A stretch of DNA of 6,168 nt from Desulfobacterales bacterium (lineage in GTDB: Bacteria > Desulfobacterota > Desulfobacteria > Desulfobacterales > Desulfobacteraceae), in NCBI GenBank assembly GCA_022361535.1, contig JAKSAU010001231.1, forward strand, positions 1-6,168, given 5' to 3'. Positions 1 through 5,304 of this stretch are shown here, piece by piece. The notes beneath the pieces were generated by a model. It was not told the origin of the DNA. It searched no databases and worked only from the letters and a program-made list of their open reading frames with translations. A program made the translations under genes and the position numbers. The number at the start of each line of letters is the position of its first letter. The stretch's first letter is position 1.

Positions 1-525
1 ATTCGGGTAGACGACCAAGAGGTAACCCATCGCATGCTAAAAAATGGTGAAGTCATGGGGTGTATCAGCACTCAGGAGCAACCCATGCAAGGCTGCCGTA
101 TCGATTATCTCGGATGCATTAATTATCGCCTAATGGCTACCCCCGAGTTTGCAGCCAGATGGTTTCCTAAGGGCATTTCTTTAGAAGGTGTTAGTCAAGC
201 ACCTGCACTTATTTTTGATCGAAATGACGAGCTACTTCATAAGCTCCTAAACCTAACCTTTGAGGAGGTACCACCCTCCATTCCTGCACACTATTTACCC
301 TCTGTTGAAAAATATGCTGAGTTCATTGCTTTGGGACATGCTTACGGTTCGTTGCCTGATCAGCAAAGCAAGCCTTTAGTAGAAACAAATCAACTGGTAG
401 ATCTTTCCCCTTTCTGCCATGTCTCGGCGAAACTCTATTGGCATCGCTGGAGTATAGAGTCAGAATTATTAATAAATTTAACTCAGAATCTAATTCGTAA
501 AGCAAGAACACTACTGGGAGAATAG
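1..525 (+). CDS. argP: LysR-family regulator ArgP/IciA type, C-terminal part (5' end outside window)
   Basis: The frame is open from the first base and gives 174 residues before TAG. The protein is a cytoplasmic LysR-type transcriptional regulator; in the ArgP family it senses lysine/arginine and controls genes such as the arginine exporter. Visible here is most of the effector-binding (periplasmic-binding-like) domain. It begins with IRVDDQEVTHRMLKNGEVMG, which matches the ArgP stretch VEDETRTQERLRRGEVVG, followed by GCISTQEQPMQGC, the ARWFPKG segment, and the near-C-terminal LYWHRWSIES, a strong ArgP signature. The stop falls where ArgP proteins normally end (about 297 residues in E. coli). 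About 120 N-terminal residues with the helix-turn-helix are therefore missing to the left. An internal ATG at 34 is not the real start, because homology continues upstream of it. Its target gene is not visible; the next gene is 107 bases away and need not be related. Family assignment is confident; the effector is inferred from family. Confidence 0.88.
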   Translation: MRVDDQEVTHRMLKNGEVMGCISTQEQPMQGCRIDYLGCINYRLMATPEFAARWFPKGISLEGVSQAPALIFDRNDELLHKLLNLTFEEVPPSIPAHYLPSVEKYAEFIALGHAYGSLPDQQSKPLVETNQLVDLSPFCHVSAKLYWHRWSIESELLINLTQNLIRKARTLLGE

Positions 526-565
526 AAAATTAAGGATAAACAAAATGAGGATATATATTCATTAC

Positions 566-601
566 AACTAATTGAACTTGATACTTCAAGAAACTTTAGA
601 T
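566..601 (+). promoter_or_regulatory. weak candidate promoter for the crotonase gene
   Basis: TTGAAC at 572-577 resembles a sigma70 -35 box. It is followed after 17-18 bases by TTTAGA/TTAGAT (595-601), a poor -10 match. This is the best pair I could find in the 107-base gap between the regulator and the crotonase gene. It would give a leader of roughly 25 bases. Low confidence: the region is A+T rich and such matches arise by chance. Confidence 0.2.
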
Positions 602-632
602 CATTGAGAGATATGTATTTCAAAGAAGGAAG

Positions 633-1421
633 ATGCATTTGGATACCAAGCCCATTCGATATGAAAAAAATGATAAAATTGCTGTAATTACCCTAAACCG
701 ACCGGAAAATAGAAATAGCATGGACCCTGAAACCATGCCGGCATTCAAAAAAATATTGGCGCAGATACAACAAGACCGGGAACTGCGCTGTCTGATTATA
801 ACAGGAAGCGGAGATACATTTTGCAGTGGTGCTGATTTTAAAAGTGGTCTTATTAAAAAGGACAATCCCTGCTTAGATAATGTTCTATTAAATATATACA
901 GGCCTTTTCTTGATATCGGAAAAATCAAAATACCCGTGATTGCGGCAATGAACGGGCACACCGTTGGCGGAGGGCTTGGGCTCGCGCTGATGTGTGATAT
1001 TCGTATTGCAAACCACAAGGCAAAGTTGGGTGCAAATTTTGCTCGTTTAGGGCTTCATTCAGGCATGGCTATTTCATATTTATTACCCCGTCTGGTTGGA
1101 TTACCAAAGGCTAACGAATTACTCTTCACCGGGTCAATTATCACTGGGGAACAGGCTTTCAAGATTGGACTTGTTAACTATGCAGTTGATGAAAGTCAGG
1201 TCCTAGAAAAAGCTTTGGAGATTGCAATTAAAATTTCATCTTGCGCACCAGTTGCAGTCCAAATGATGAAAGAATCTATCTATCAAGGGCTTGATTGGAA
1301 CCCGGAAAAGGCCGCTGAAATGGAATCCAAATTTCAGTCTCAGACGTTTAAAATGGAAGATGCCGATGAAGGAATCAAAGCGCTGCTTGAAAAAAGGACG
1401 CCTGAATTTAAAGGAAGATAG
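633..1421 (+). CDS. crotonase-superfamily acyl-CoA protein (enoyl-CoA hydratase/isomerase-like)
   Basis: This gives 262 residues, the usual length of a single-domain crotonase. The N-terminal IAVITLNRPENRNSM (about residues 16-30) and the oxyanion-hole segment FCSGADF (63-69) are typical. So are GHTVGGGLGLALMCDIRIA (108-126) and the C-terminal EGIKALLEKRTPEFK (246-260), which matches the EKR-x-x-F end of hydratases. Members bind acyl-CoA thioesters in the cytoplasm and stabilise an enolate. The two acidic residues of classical hydratases (Glu144 and Glu164 of the rat enzyme) correspond here to Gly116 and Phe136. The extra Asp of dienoyl-CoA isomerases corresponds to Gly144. Simple water addition is therefore unlikely by the standard mechanism, and the reaction could be isomerisation, hydrolysis, decarboxylation or something else. 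The start at 633 is chosen because the family N-terminus begins right after it. An AAGGA at 626-630 sits only 2 bases before the ATG, an unusually short spacing. No acyl-CoA pathway neighbour is visible. Confidence 0.88.
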   Translation: MHLDTKPIRYEKNDKIAVITLNRPENRNSMDPETMPAFKKILAQIQQDRELRCLIITGSGDTFCSGADFKSGLIKKDNPCLDNVLLNIYRPFLDIGKIKIPVIAAMNGHTVGGGLGLALMCDIRIANHKAKLGANFARLGLHSGMAISYLLPRLVGLPKANELLFTGSIITGEQAFKIGLVNYAVDESQVLEKALEIAIKISSCAPVAVQMMKESIYQGLDWNPEKAAEMESKFQSQTFKMEDADEGIKALLEKRTPEFKGR

Positions 1422-1511
1422 TGGTAATAAGTCTTTTTTGAGCCAAAACAGTACCTTTGGCGTTAAAGCCTCAAGAGTAGCAAACGAATGATCAGAGATT
1501 GAAGCCGGTTC

Positions 1512-1673
1512 CTATTTAAAGATCGTTTTAGATACAAGCCGATAATCTATTACGCCTGAAATATTCAAATCTCCGATCATTGTAAGATCGCCTTTCCGGG
1601 AAATATCCATTGGGTGAAAAGGTTCTTCTATCTCTACCAGACCGCCTATCTTTACCAGACCGTCTGTTTTTAT
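1512..1673 (-). pseudogene. protein-like C-terminal remnant on the minus strand, not recognised
   Basis: Reading the minus strand from 1673 down to a TAG at 1514-1512 gives 53 open codons without a proper start. The upstream limit is a TAA at 1676-1674. The product looks protein-like rather than random: GLVKIGGLVEIEEPFHP, then MDISRKGDLTMIGDLNI, then SGVIDYRLVSKTIFK. The alternating hydrophobic/polar pattern with repeated G-D-L suggests beta strands. It is loosely reminiscent of the ends of AsmA-like or sterol-carrier-like proteins, but I cannot assign it. It is most likely the tail of a decayed gene whose upstream part has been lost. The sequence above 1676 on this strand has no continuing homologous-looking frame. 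It could also be a chance open frame. It is convergent with the crotonase gene. Confidence 0.28.
1628..1663. repeat. two-copy 18-base tandem repeat
   Basis: CTATCTCTACCAGACCGC (1628-1645) is followed directly by CTATCTTTACCAGACCGT (1646-1663), identical at 16 of 18 positions. On the minus strand the unit encodes a six-residue repeat, D/G-G-L-V-K/E-I, within the protein-like remnant. The period is a multiple of three, so the duplication preserved frame when the region was still coding, if it was. A short slippage duplication is the simplest origin. Confidence 0.7.
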
Positions 1674-1930
1674 TTAAAAATAAACCTGACAAGGTAAGGA
1701 CCCTCTCTTTTTTCTAAAGTTATAAAATAAATATTTACCTTTTTCATAATGTTGTCAATCAGACGATGTCTAAAAAAAATCTTTTCTCTTAAAGGAGTTT
1801 CGCAACAATTACTTTTTGTATACAGGTTAACGCTCCTGCCATATATTCTTAACCCCCCCAATTTACAGGATGCTTGAATACAACTTGATCAAAAAAGTTT
1901 AAATTGTAAGTTTTAGTTGCTTTTAGTAAG
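1674..1930. other. non-coding A+T-rich spacer, no clear gene
   Basis: I see no credible gene here. A 63-codon minus-strand frame (1861-1670) would start with TTG inside a run of G residues, has no family-like motif and looks spurious. Small landmarks are the palindrome TGTATACA at 1817-1824 and a run of seven C at 1853-1859. AAAGGAG at 1791-1797 resembles a ribosome binding site but has no start codon at a suitable distance. With the flanking remnant, the stretch looks like eroded intergenic DNA. Confidence 0.5.
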
Positions 1931-1965
1931 TATAATTCATATCGGCTCAGGTTAAATATAAATTA

Positions 1966-1994
1966 TTGACAATAAATTACAATTAATTAACCAT
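1966..1994 (+). promoter_or_regulatory. candidate sigma70 promoter upstream of the FmdE-like gene leader
   Basis: A perfect -35 consensus TTGACA lies at 1966-1971. At 17 bases spacing the -10 position reads AACCAT (1989-1994), matching the consensus at only 3 of 6 positions. Transcription would begin near 2001, immediately before the hairpin at 2008-2029. An alternative -10 box, TATAAT at 1931-1936, is perfect but has no good -35 at the right distance; it would start RNA near 1943. Either would produce a long leader for the gene at 2239. Start-site mapping would choose between them. Confidence 0.3.
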
Positions 1995-2007
1995 GGTGAA
2001 CATTGAG

Positions 2008-2038
2008 CCAGGAGATCCGACTCTCCTGGTTTTATTTT
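2008..2038 (+). terminator. Rho-independent-type hairpin inside the leader of the FmdE-like gene (possible attenuator)
   Basis: CCAGGAGA (2008-2015) and TCTCCTGG (2022-2029) form a perfect 8-base-pair stem with a 6-base loop (TCCGAC). TTTTATTTT (2030-2038) follows at once. This is the classic layout of an intrinsic terminator acting on plus-strand transcripts. On the minus strand no T tract follows the stem. The nearest upstream plus-strand gene ends about 590 bases earlier, too far to be an ordinary 3' end for it. The hairpin therefore more likely ends a short leader or small RNA that starts in the 1940-2001 region, or acts as an attenuator for downstream transcription. Confidence 0.6.
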
Positions 2039-2056
2039 AAAATTAATAACCAGGAG
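2023..2056 (+). promoter_or_regulatory. alternative stem competing with the terminator and hiding a ribosome binding site
   Basis: CTCCTGGT (2023-2030), the right arm of the terminator, is also perfectly complementary to ACCAGGAG (2049-2056), giving 8 base pairs around an 18-base A+T loop. The two pairings cannot coexist. The downstream arm contains the AGGAG ribosome binding site of the small ORF at 2064, so this second stem would block its translation. Mutually exclusive stems of this kind are typical of attenuators and riboswitch expression platforms. No known aptamer class is recognisable to me, and a simple duplication of the CCAGGAG motif is the alternative explanation. Confidence 0.4.
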
Positions 2057-2063
2057 TCTGAAA

Positions 2064-2114
2064 ATGAAACTTATAGAGAGGTCTAAAAAAACTATATTTA
2101 TCCAAGTTCATTGA
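2064..2114 (+). CDS. possible 16-residue leader peptide
   Basis: This ORF encodes MKLIERSKKTIFIQVH and then TGA. Its support is the strong ribosome binding site AGGAG (2052-2056) at an ideal 7-base distance from the ATG, and its position just downstream of a terminator-like hairpin in a long leader. A T-rich tract (2115-2127) follows the stop. The peptide has no run of one amino acid that would suggest classical amino-acid attenuation and no recognised homology. Two further tiny frames follow before the FmdE-like gene. One is a 24-codon frame from ATG 2155 to TAG 2227-2229. The other is a 13-codon frame from ATG 2181, with an AAGGTG five bases upstream. All could be chance; the first is the best supported by its initiation signal. 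Confidence 0.27.
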   Translation: MKLIERSKKTIFIQVH

Positions 2115-2238
2115 TTTTTTTCTTTTTGACAAGGACAGACGATTGCCGGCGATCATGGCAAGAACCTTTAAGGTGAAGCCATGTACAATGATGCTGTATA
2201 TGCCAAAAAATATAACCATTAATTTTTAGGACAAGACA

Positions 2239-3324
2239 ATGAGTGATAATAATGTAAGTAAACGAAGAACATTCCTAAAATCGGCCGGAGCTGTGACACT
2301 TGCTGCTGGAGCTACGGCATTCAGTAATACTCTTATTTCAAAAGTATGGGCAGAAGACAAAGACGCACTGGCGGCTTATTGGCAAGAAAGGCAGAAAAAA
2401 TTTGAAGCCATAGAAAAAAAGAATCGAGAAAAATACAAGGCCTTCAGCTCGCCGCCAAAATATATTTACAGAGGCACTGACTATACCGATGACAAGGCGA
2501 CATTTTACGCGCCGTTAATGGAGGAATGCAAATATTTGCCAGTATTTCAATCCATATTCAGCGAAGGTACCGCAGGCCAGTATTTTAGACATACAATGAA
2601 ATTCGGTATGAAGGATATCATCAAATTTCATGGTCATTCCTGTGAAGCATTATATTATACGGCTGCTATCTGCCGTCTGATCTGCGACCAGATGTTTGAC
2701 GATGGCGTTGTTGATCGAACTGTTTTAAGAGGAATGGGTGGAAAATCCCCTTGTATTGGTGATTCCTTAATATACATTACTGGTGGCCGGGCACAATTCG
2801 GAACATTTAAACTTGATCCAAGTCTTGGTCACGCCGTTGTTCTCCAGCGAATCGACACACAGGAAACATGGATCGGGGCATGGAAAGACGGTGTACAGTC
2901 CTGGAATGCAATGAAAATTTTTGGAACGCCTAACAAGGCAAACCCCTTGCCGTATAAAAGATGGTCTGCGTGGAAACACGAGCCTGACACACCGAAAAGC
3001 CAGATGGACGATTGCAAAATTAAGTGGAAGTACGATCACCCAGAACTGCGACAGCGGTTACGCGATTTAAAGGACAATCTAAAGTACCTGCCAAAAGGGG
3101 CGAAACCCACTGAAAAACCCAATGAGGTCAGGGAAGAATTCAACTGGCTGCAGTACAGGCATTTAAGAGAAGTTTTCTCCCACCCCCTGGAAGAAAGCTT
3201 CCAAATAAAGAAAGTGGAAAACTTCAAATGGGAATATCCCCATTGCGAACCCATGTGGGTTCCACGGCTTGATCACAAGGCAAAATGGGCACCACACATG
3301 CAACATCCGGCAATGAGTGACTAA
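2239..3324 (+). CDS. Tat-exported FmdE-domain protein
   Basis: This gives 361 residues. The N-terminus has a twin-arginine signal: KRRTFLK at 8-14, a hydrophobic stretch at about 16-33, and a likely cleavage after Val-Trp-Ala38. The protein should thus be exported folded, usually with a bound metal or cofactor. A charged segment (40-70) precedes an FmdE-like core at about 125-215. The core holds FHGHSCEALYYTAAICRLIC (130-149) with the HGHxC motif (His131, His133, Cys135), and SPCIGDSLIYITGG (170-183), the counterpart of the family's C-x-x-D ... GC-x-x-GKGN stretch. FmdE was named from the molybdenum formylmethanofuran dehydrogenase operon, but most bacterial homologues are of unknown function and metal binding is assumed. 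The long C-terminal part (220-361) is rich in Trp, His and Lys and lacks the CxxC zinc ribbon seen in some relatives; its only cysteines are 259 and 336. The start is supported by AGGA 7 bases upstream. It stands alone, with no dehydrogenase subunits or transport genes beside it. Confidence 0.85.
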   Translation: MSDNNVSKRRTFLKSAGAVTLAAGATAFSNTLISKVWAEDKDALAAYWQERQKKFEAIEKKNREKYKAFSSPPKYIYRGTDYTDDKATFYAPLMEECKYLPVFQSIFSEGTAGQYFRHTMKFGMKDIIKFHGHSCEALYYTAAICRLICDQMFDDGVVDRTVLRGMGGKSPCIGDSLIYITGGRAQFGTFKLDPSLGHAVVLQRIDTQETWIGAWKDGVQSWNAMKIFGTPNKANPLPYKRWSAWKHEPDTPKSQMDDCKIKWKYDHPELRQRLRDLKDNLKYLPKGAKPTEKPNEVREEFNWLQYRHLREVFSHPLEESFQIKKVENFKWEYPHCEPMWVPRLDHKAKWAPHMQHPAMSD

Positions 3325-3343
3325 GTAGGTGCAGCAAAACAAC

Positions 3344-3380
3344 TGCCCCCTTAACGAGCCTAACCAAAATAAAGGGGGCA
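3344..3380. terminator. stem-loop just after the FmdE-like gene
   Basis: TGCCCCCTT (3344-3352) pairs perfectly with AAGGGGGCA (3372-3380), a 9-base-pair stem closed by a 19-base loop. It begins 20 bases after the TAA. No real T tract follows on the plus strand (TACTTATAATT); the minus strand continues GTTGTTTT. It is therefore a plausible 3'-end or transcript-stabilising structure, possibly for both convergent genes, but not a textbook intrinsic terminator. Confidence 0.5.
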
Positions 3381-3426
3381 TACTTATAATTAAATGTTTA
3401 AACTGTGAGTTTGAAGCGGGAATGAC

Positions 3427-3448
3427 TTGCGTCACAAGCGTTTTTTTT
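3427..3448 (+). terminator. weak hairpin with an eight-T tract
   Basis: CTTG-CGTCA-CAAG followed by CG and then eight T (3441-3448) resembles a weak intrinsic terminator for plus-strand transcripts. An alternative small stem, TGAC-TTGC-GTCA, overlaps it. The stem is short, so the T tract is the main evidence. It would end transcription from the FmdE-like gene about 100 bases past its stop. Confidence 0.3.
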
Positions 3449-3472
3449 AGATAGATATAGATCAAAGACTAT

Positions 3473-3495
3473 CCCTGTTCATACTCATGACAGGG
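3473..3495. terminator. stem-loop downstream of the MFS transporter gene
   Basis: CCCTGTTCAT (3473-3482) pairs with ATGACAGGG (3487-3495) around the tetraloop ACTC, with one bulged T, giving 9 base pairs. It lies about 55 bases beyond the transporter's stop on the minus strand. No strong T tract follows directly on either strand, so its role as a terminator is uncertain. Confidence 0.35.
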
Positions 3496-3550
3496 GAACT
3501 AGAAGAACTTTAGATTTGAAACTGCTCCCATCCAGTAATACTTCTGTTAT

Positions 3551-4750
3551 TCAATCCTTTTTTGGAGACCAGTCTGCCCAATACATAGCCGTTGCTGTTA
3601 ATAACCCTAAAATGACAAATCCAATGGCTAATGGCGTTGTAGTACCGTCAAAAAATCTTCCTACAATCATGCCCATAAAGGAAGAAAGCAGGCTGGCCAC
3701 ACTCCCGATCAAGGCCGCGCCAACACCGGCAACATGTGCAAGAGGTTCCATGGCAATAGCATTTTGGTTTCCAAAAATGATTCCCATACAGAAAAATGAA
3801 ACGAAAAAACAAATCATCGTGAACCACAATGGTGAATAGCCATTTAGTGTAATAGTAACGATTAAATAAATTATCATTATAAAAGTAAAGAGTGTAACTG
3901 CCCGCCAAGACAATGTTCGCATACCGAGTCGCATAACAATACGTGAATTAAGAAATGATGCCCCTCCCAAGGATAAGGCCAAAAAAGCCATGTACATAGG
4001 AAATTCCTTACCAAGACCATATACCCCTTGAAAAACTTGCTGGGCGGAATTGAGATAGGCAAAAAGAGCACCGGATATAAACCCCGATGCTAACGTGTAT
4101 CCTATCGATACTCTGTTTTTGATAACGTCAAGAAAGCCCTTTAAGATTCGTTTTAATGAAAAAGGTAGTCGATCCGGTTTACCAAGAGTTTCCGGCTGGC
4201 GTATACAGAACCATATGAGCGCCAAAAGCCCTTGGAGTATTAAAACGCTGAAAATTGCCCGCCAGTTAGCAACAACCAAAATTAATTGTCCCAAGGCAGG
4301 GGCAACTGCAGGAACAAAAATAAATACCGCCATTATTACGGACATTATCCGGGCCATAGTACGGCCCCCGTATAGGTCTCTGATTAAAGCGATAATGGCA
4401 GTGCGTGGGCCCGCTGCTCCAATTCCCTGGATGAATCTGCCAACAAGCATTACATCAAACCGGGTAGAAAAAACGCTTATTAAGCACCCGAAAACAAAAA
4501 TCAGAATTCCGGTAAAAATAACTGGTTTTCTGCCAAAGCAGTCAGATAATGGCCCAAATAGTAACTGTCCGATTCCAAAACCGAACAATAAGGATGAAAC
4601 AACAAGTTGTGCATCATTGGGGTGGCTTATTCCAAGATCTGTTCCTATATTCGGCAGGGCTGGCAGCATCATATCGATGGAAAGAGCTGTAATTGAGATG
4701 ATTACCGCCATAAGGGTAACAAATTCTTTGTAGCCAAGTTTTTTGTTCAT
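3551..4750 (-). CDS. Bcr/CflA-type MFS multidrug efflux transporter
   Basis: This gives 399 residues, the usual size for the Bcr/CflA branch of the 12-TM drug:H+ antiporters (DHA1 family), which export antibiotics or other small molecules across the inner membrane. Family marks in order are an acidic residue in the first helix (IDMMLPALPNI, Asp26), GPLSDCFGRKP at 66-76 (MFS motif A in the loop between helices 2 and 3), and RFIQGIGAAGPR at 105-116. Next comes a proline/glycine-rich helix 5, FVPAVAPALG at 145-154 (motif C-like). A long charged cytoplasmic loop (about 184-215) divides the two six-helix halves. Hydrophobic segments continue to about residue 390, and a short WSPKKD tail ends the protein. 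The start at 4750 fits the family N-terminus; the ribosome binding site is weak (TTGGAC on the minus strand). It is convergent with the FmdE-like gene and divergent from the aldolase. The substrate cannot be predicted. Confidence 0.92.
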   Translation of the reverse strand: MNKKLGYKEFVTLMAVIISITALSIDMMLPALPNIGTDLGISHPNDAQLVVSSLLFGFGIGQLLFGPLSDCFGRKPVIFTGILIFVFGCLISVFSTRFDVMLVGRFIQGIGAAGPRTAIIALIRDLYGGRTMARIMSVIMAVFIFVPAVAPALGQLILVVANWRAIFSVLILQGLLALIWFCIRQPETLGKPDRLPFSLKRILKGFLDVIKNRVSIGYTLASGFISGALFAYLNSAQQVFQGVYGLGKEFPMYMAFLALSLGGASFLNSRIVMRLGMRTLSWRAVTLFTFIMIIYLIVTITLNGYSPLWFTMICFFVSFFCMGIIFGNQNAIAMEPLAHVAGVGAALIGSVASLLSSFMGMIVGRFFDGTTTPLAIGFVILGLLTATAMYWADWSPKKD

Positions 4751-4758
4751 AGATGATG

Positions 4759-4780
4759 TCCAATTGATAGCAATTGAGGA
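4759..4780 (-). promoter_or_regulatory. palindromic element directly upstream of the transporter start
   Basis: Two CAATTG hexamers (4761-4766 and 4771-4776) lie exactly one helical turn apart, about 10 bases from the ATG of the transporter on the minus strand. The wider element TCCAATTG-ATAG-CAATTGAGGA is a near-perfect inverted repeat with one inserted base. It could be an operator for a local repressor or a small RNA hairpin over the initiation region. No regulator gene lies beside it, and A+T-rich palindromes arise by chance. Confidence 0.3.
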
Positions 4781-5228
4781 AACAGTTTAAAGTTTTTATT
4801 CGATTTGCATGCACCGGGCAATGGTAATTACTAAAGCATGGATGTCCAGATCATTTCATGACATTTGCAATGCATAGTTCCGGCTGGCGGTTGTGTTTTT
4901 TATGTTGATTATGAATTCCCAAGCCTTGATTTAAGACTTGAAGTGAAAATTGAGTAGATCAAACCAATGTGCCTCAGGCGAAGACTATCTGTAGATCAAG
5001 CTCCGTTTTTCAGATGAAAGATTAACCTATACTTTTCCTGTAAATGTATGCCGAAAATGATTCTATATGCCTCACACCAAATAGGTTATTGGCGTTTTTA
5101 GGTTGCCGCTCATCTCCGGCTGTTCCAACCGACTGAAACTTATCAATAATTTAAGGTTGATATAGCAAGAGAAAACTGCCTGTCAATTAGCACACTTGCA
5201 AATCGAAAATAACTTCTTACCCTAATTA
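4781..5228. other. divergent intergenic region without a recognisable gene
   Basis: I find no supported gene here on either strand. A 43-codon stop-to-stop frame on the minus strand (roughly 5020-5150) has no start or family signature. Possible structures are a distant 8-base inverted repeat, TAACCTAT (5023-5030) and ATAGGTTA (5081-5088), and a small stem GCCG-CTCATCTC-CGGC (5105-5120) flanked by GGTT and AACC. The region must hold the promoters for the transporter and the aldolase, but no convincing -35/-10 pair stands out. Confidence 0.5.
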
Positions 5229-5249
5229 AATCAGGCGAAATGCCTGATT
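5229..5249 (+). promoter_or_regulatory. perfect hairpin in the aldolase upstream region
   Basis: AATCAGGC (5229-5236) and GCCTGATT (5242-5249) form an 8-base-pair perfect stem with the loop GAAAT, ending 55 bases before the aldolase ATG. No T tract follows, so it is not an ordinary intrinsic terminator. It could be a DNA operator (dyad) or a 5'-leader hairpin affecting mRNA stability. The perfect symmetry is directly visible; the role is inferred. Confidence 0.4.
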
Positions 5250-5304
5250 GCAATTTCAAACCATTTGAATCCTTTCTTCAACGAAAAGCGGGAGATCTCA
5301 TAAT

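Noticed and set aside
526..690. The frame of the ArgP-like gene stays open for about 54 codons after its TAG, raising the idea of UAG readthrough (pyrrolysine).
   Set aside because: The TAG falls exactly at the normal ArgP C-terminus after the RKARTLL helix. The continuation has no family resemblance and overlaps the crotonase start in another frame.
1670..1861. Minus-strand 63-codon frame in the large intergenic region.
   Set aside because: TTG start inside a homopolymer run, no ribosome binding site at a good distance and no protein-like motif.
3516..3839. Plus-strand open frame of 107 codons at the transporter's 3' end.
   Set aside because: It is antisense to the transporter C-terminal helices and shows no family motif.
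4095..4733. Long plus-strand open frame of 212 codons.
   Set aside because: It lies antisense to the well-supported transporter and has no recognisable domain or start signal; it is a shadow frame.
5023..5088. Inverted repeat TAACCTAT / ATAGGTTA as possible mobile-element ends.
   Set aside because: Only 8 bases with a 50-base spacer, no target duplication and no transposase; probably chance.
5267..5283. TTTGAATCCTTTCTTC resembling a Cra/FruR site before the aldolase.
   Set aside because: The match is partial, and Cra is characteristic of gammaproteobacteria, which the rest of the window does not suggest.
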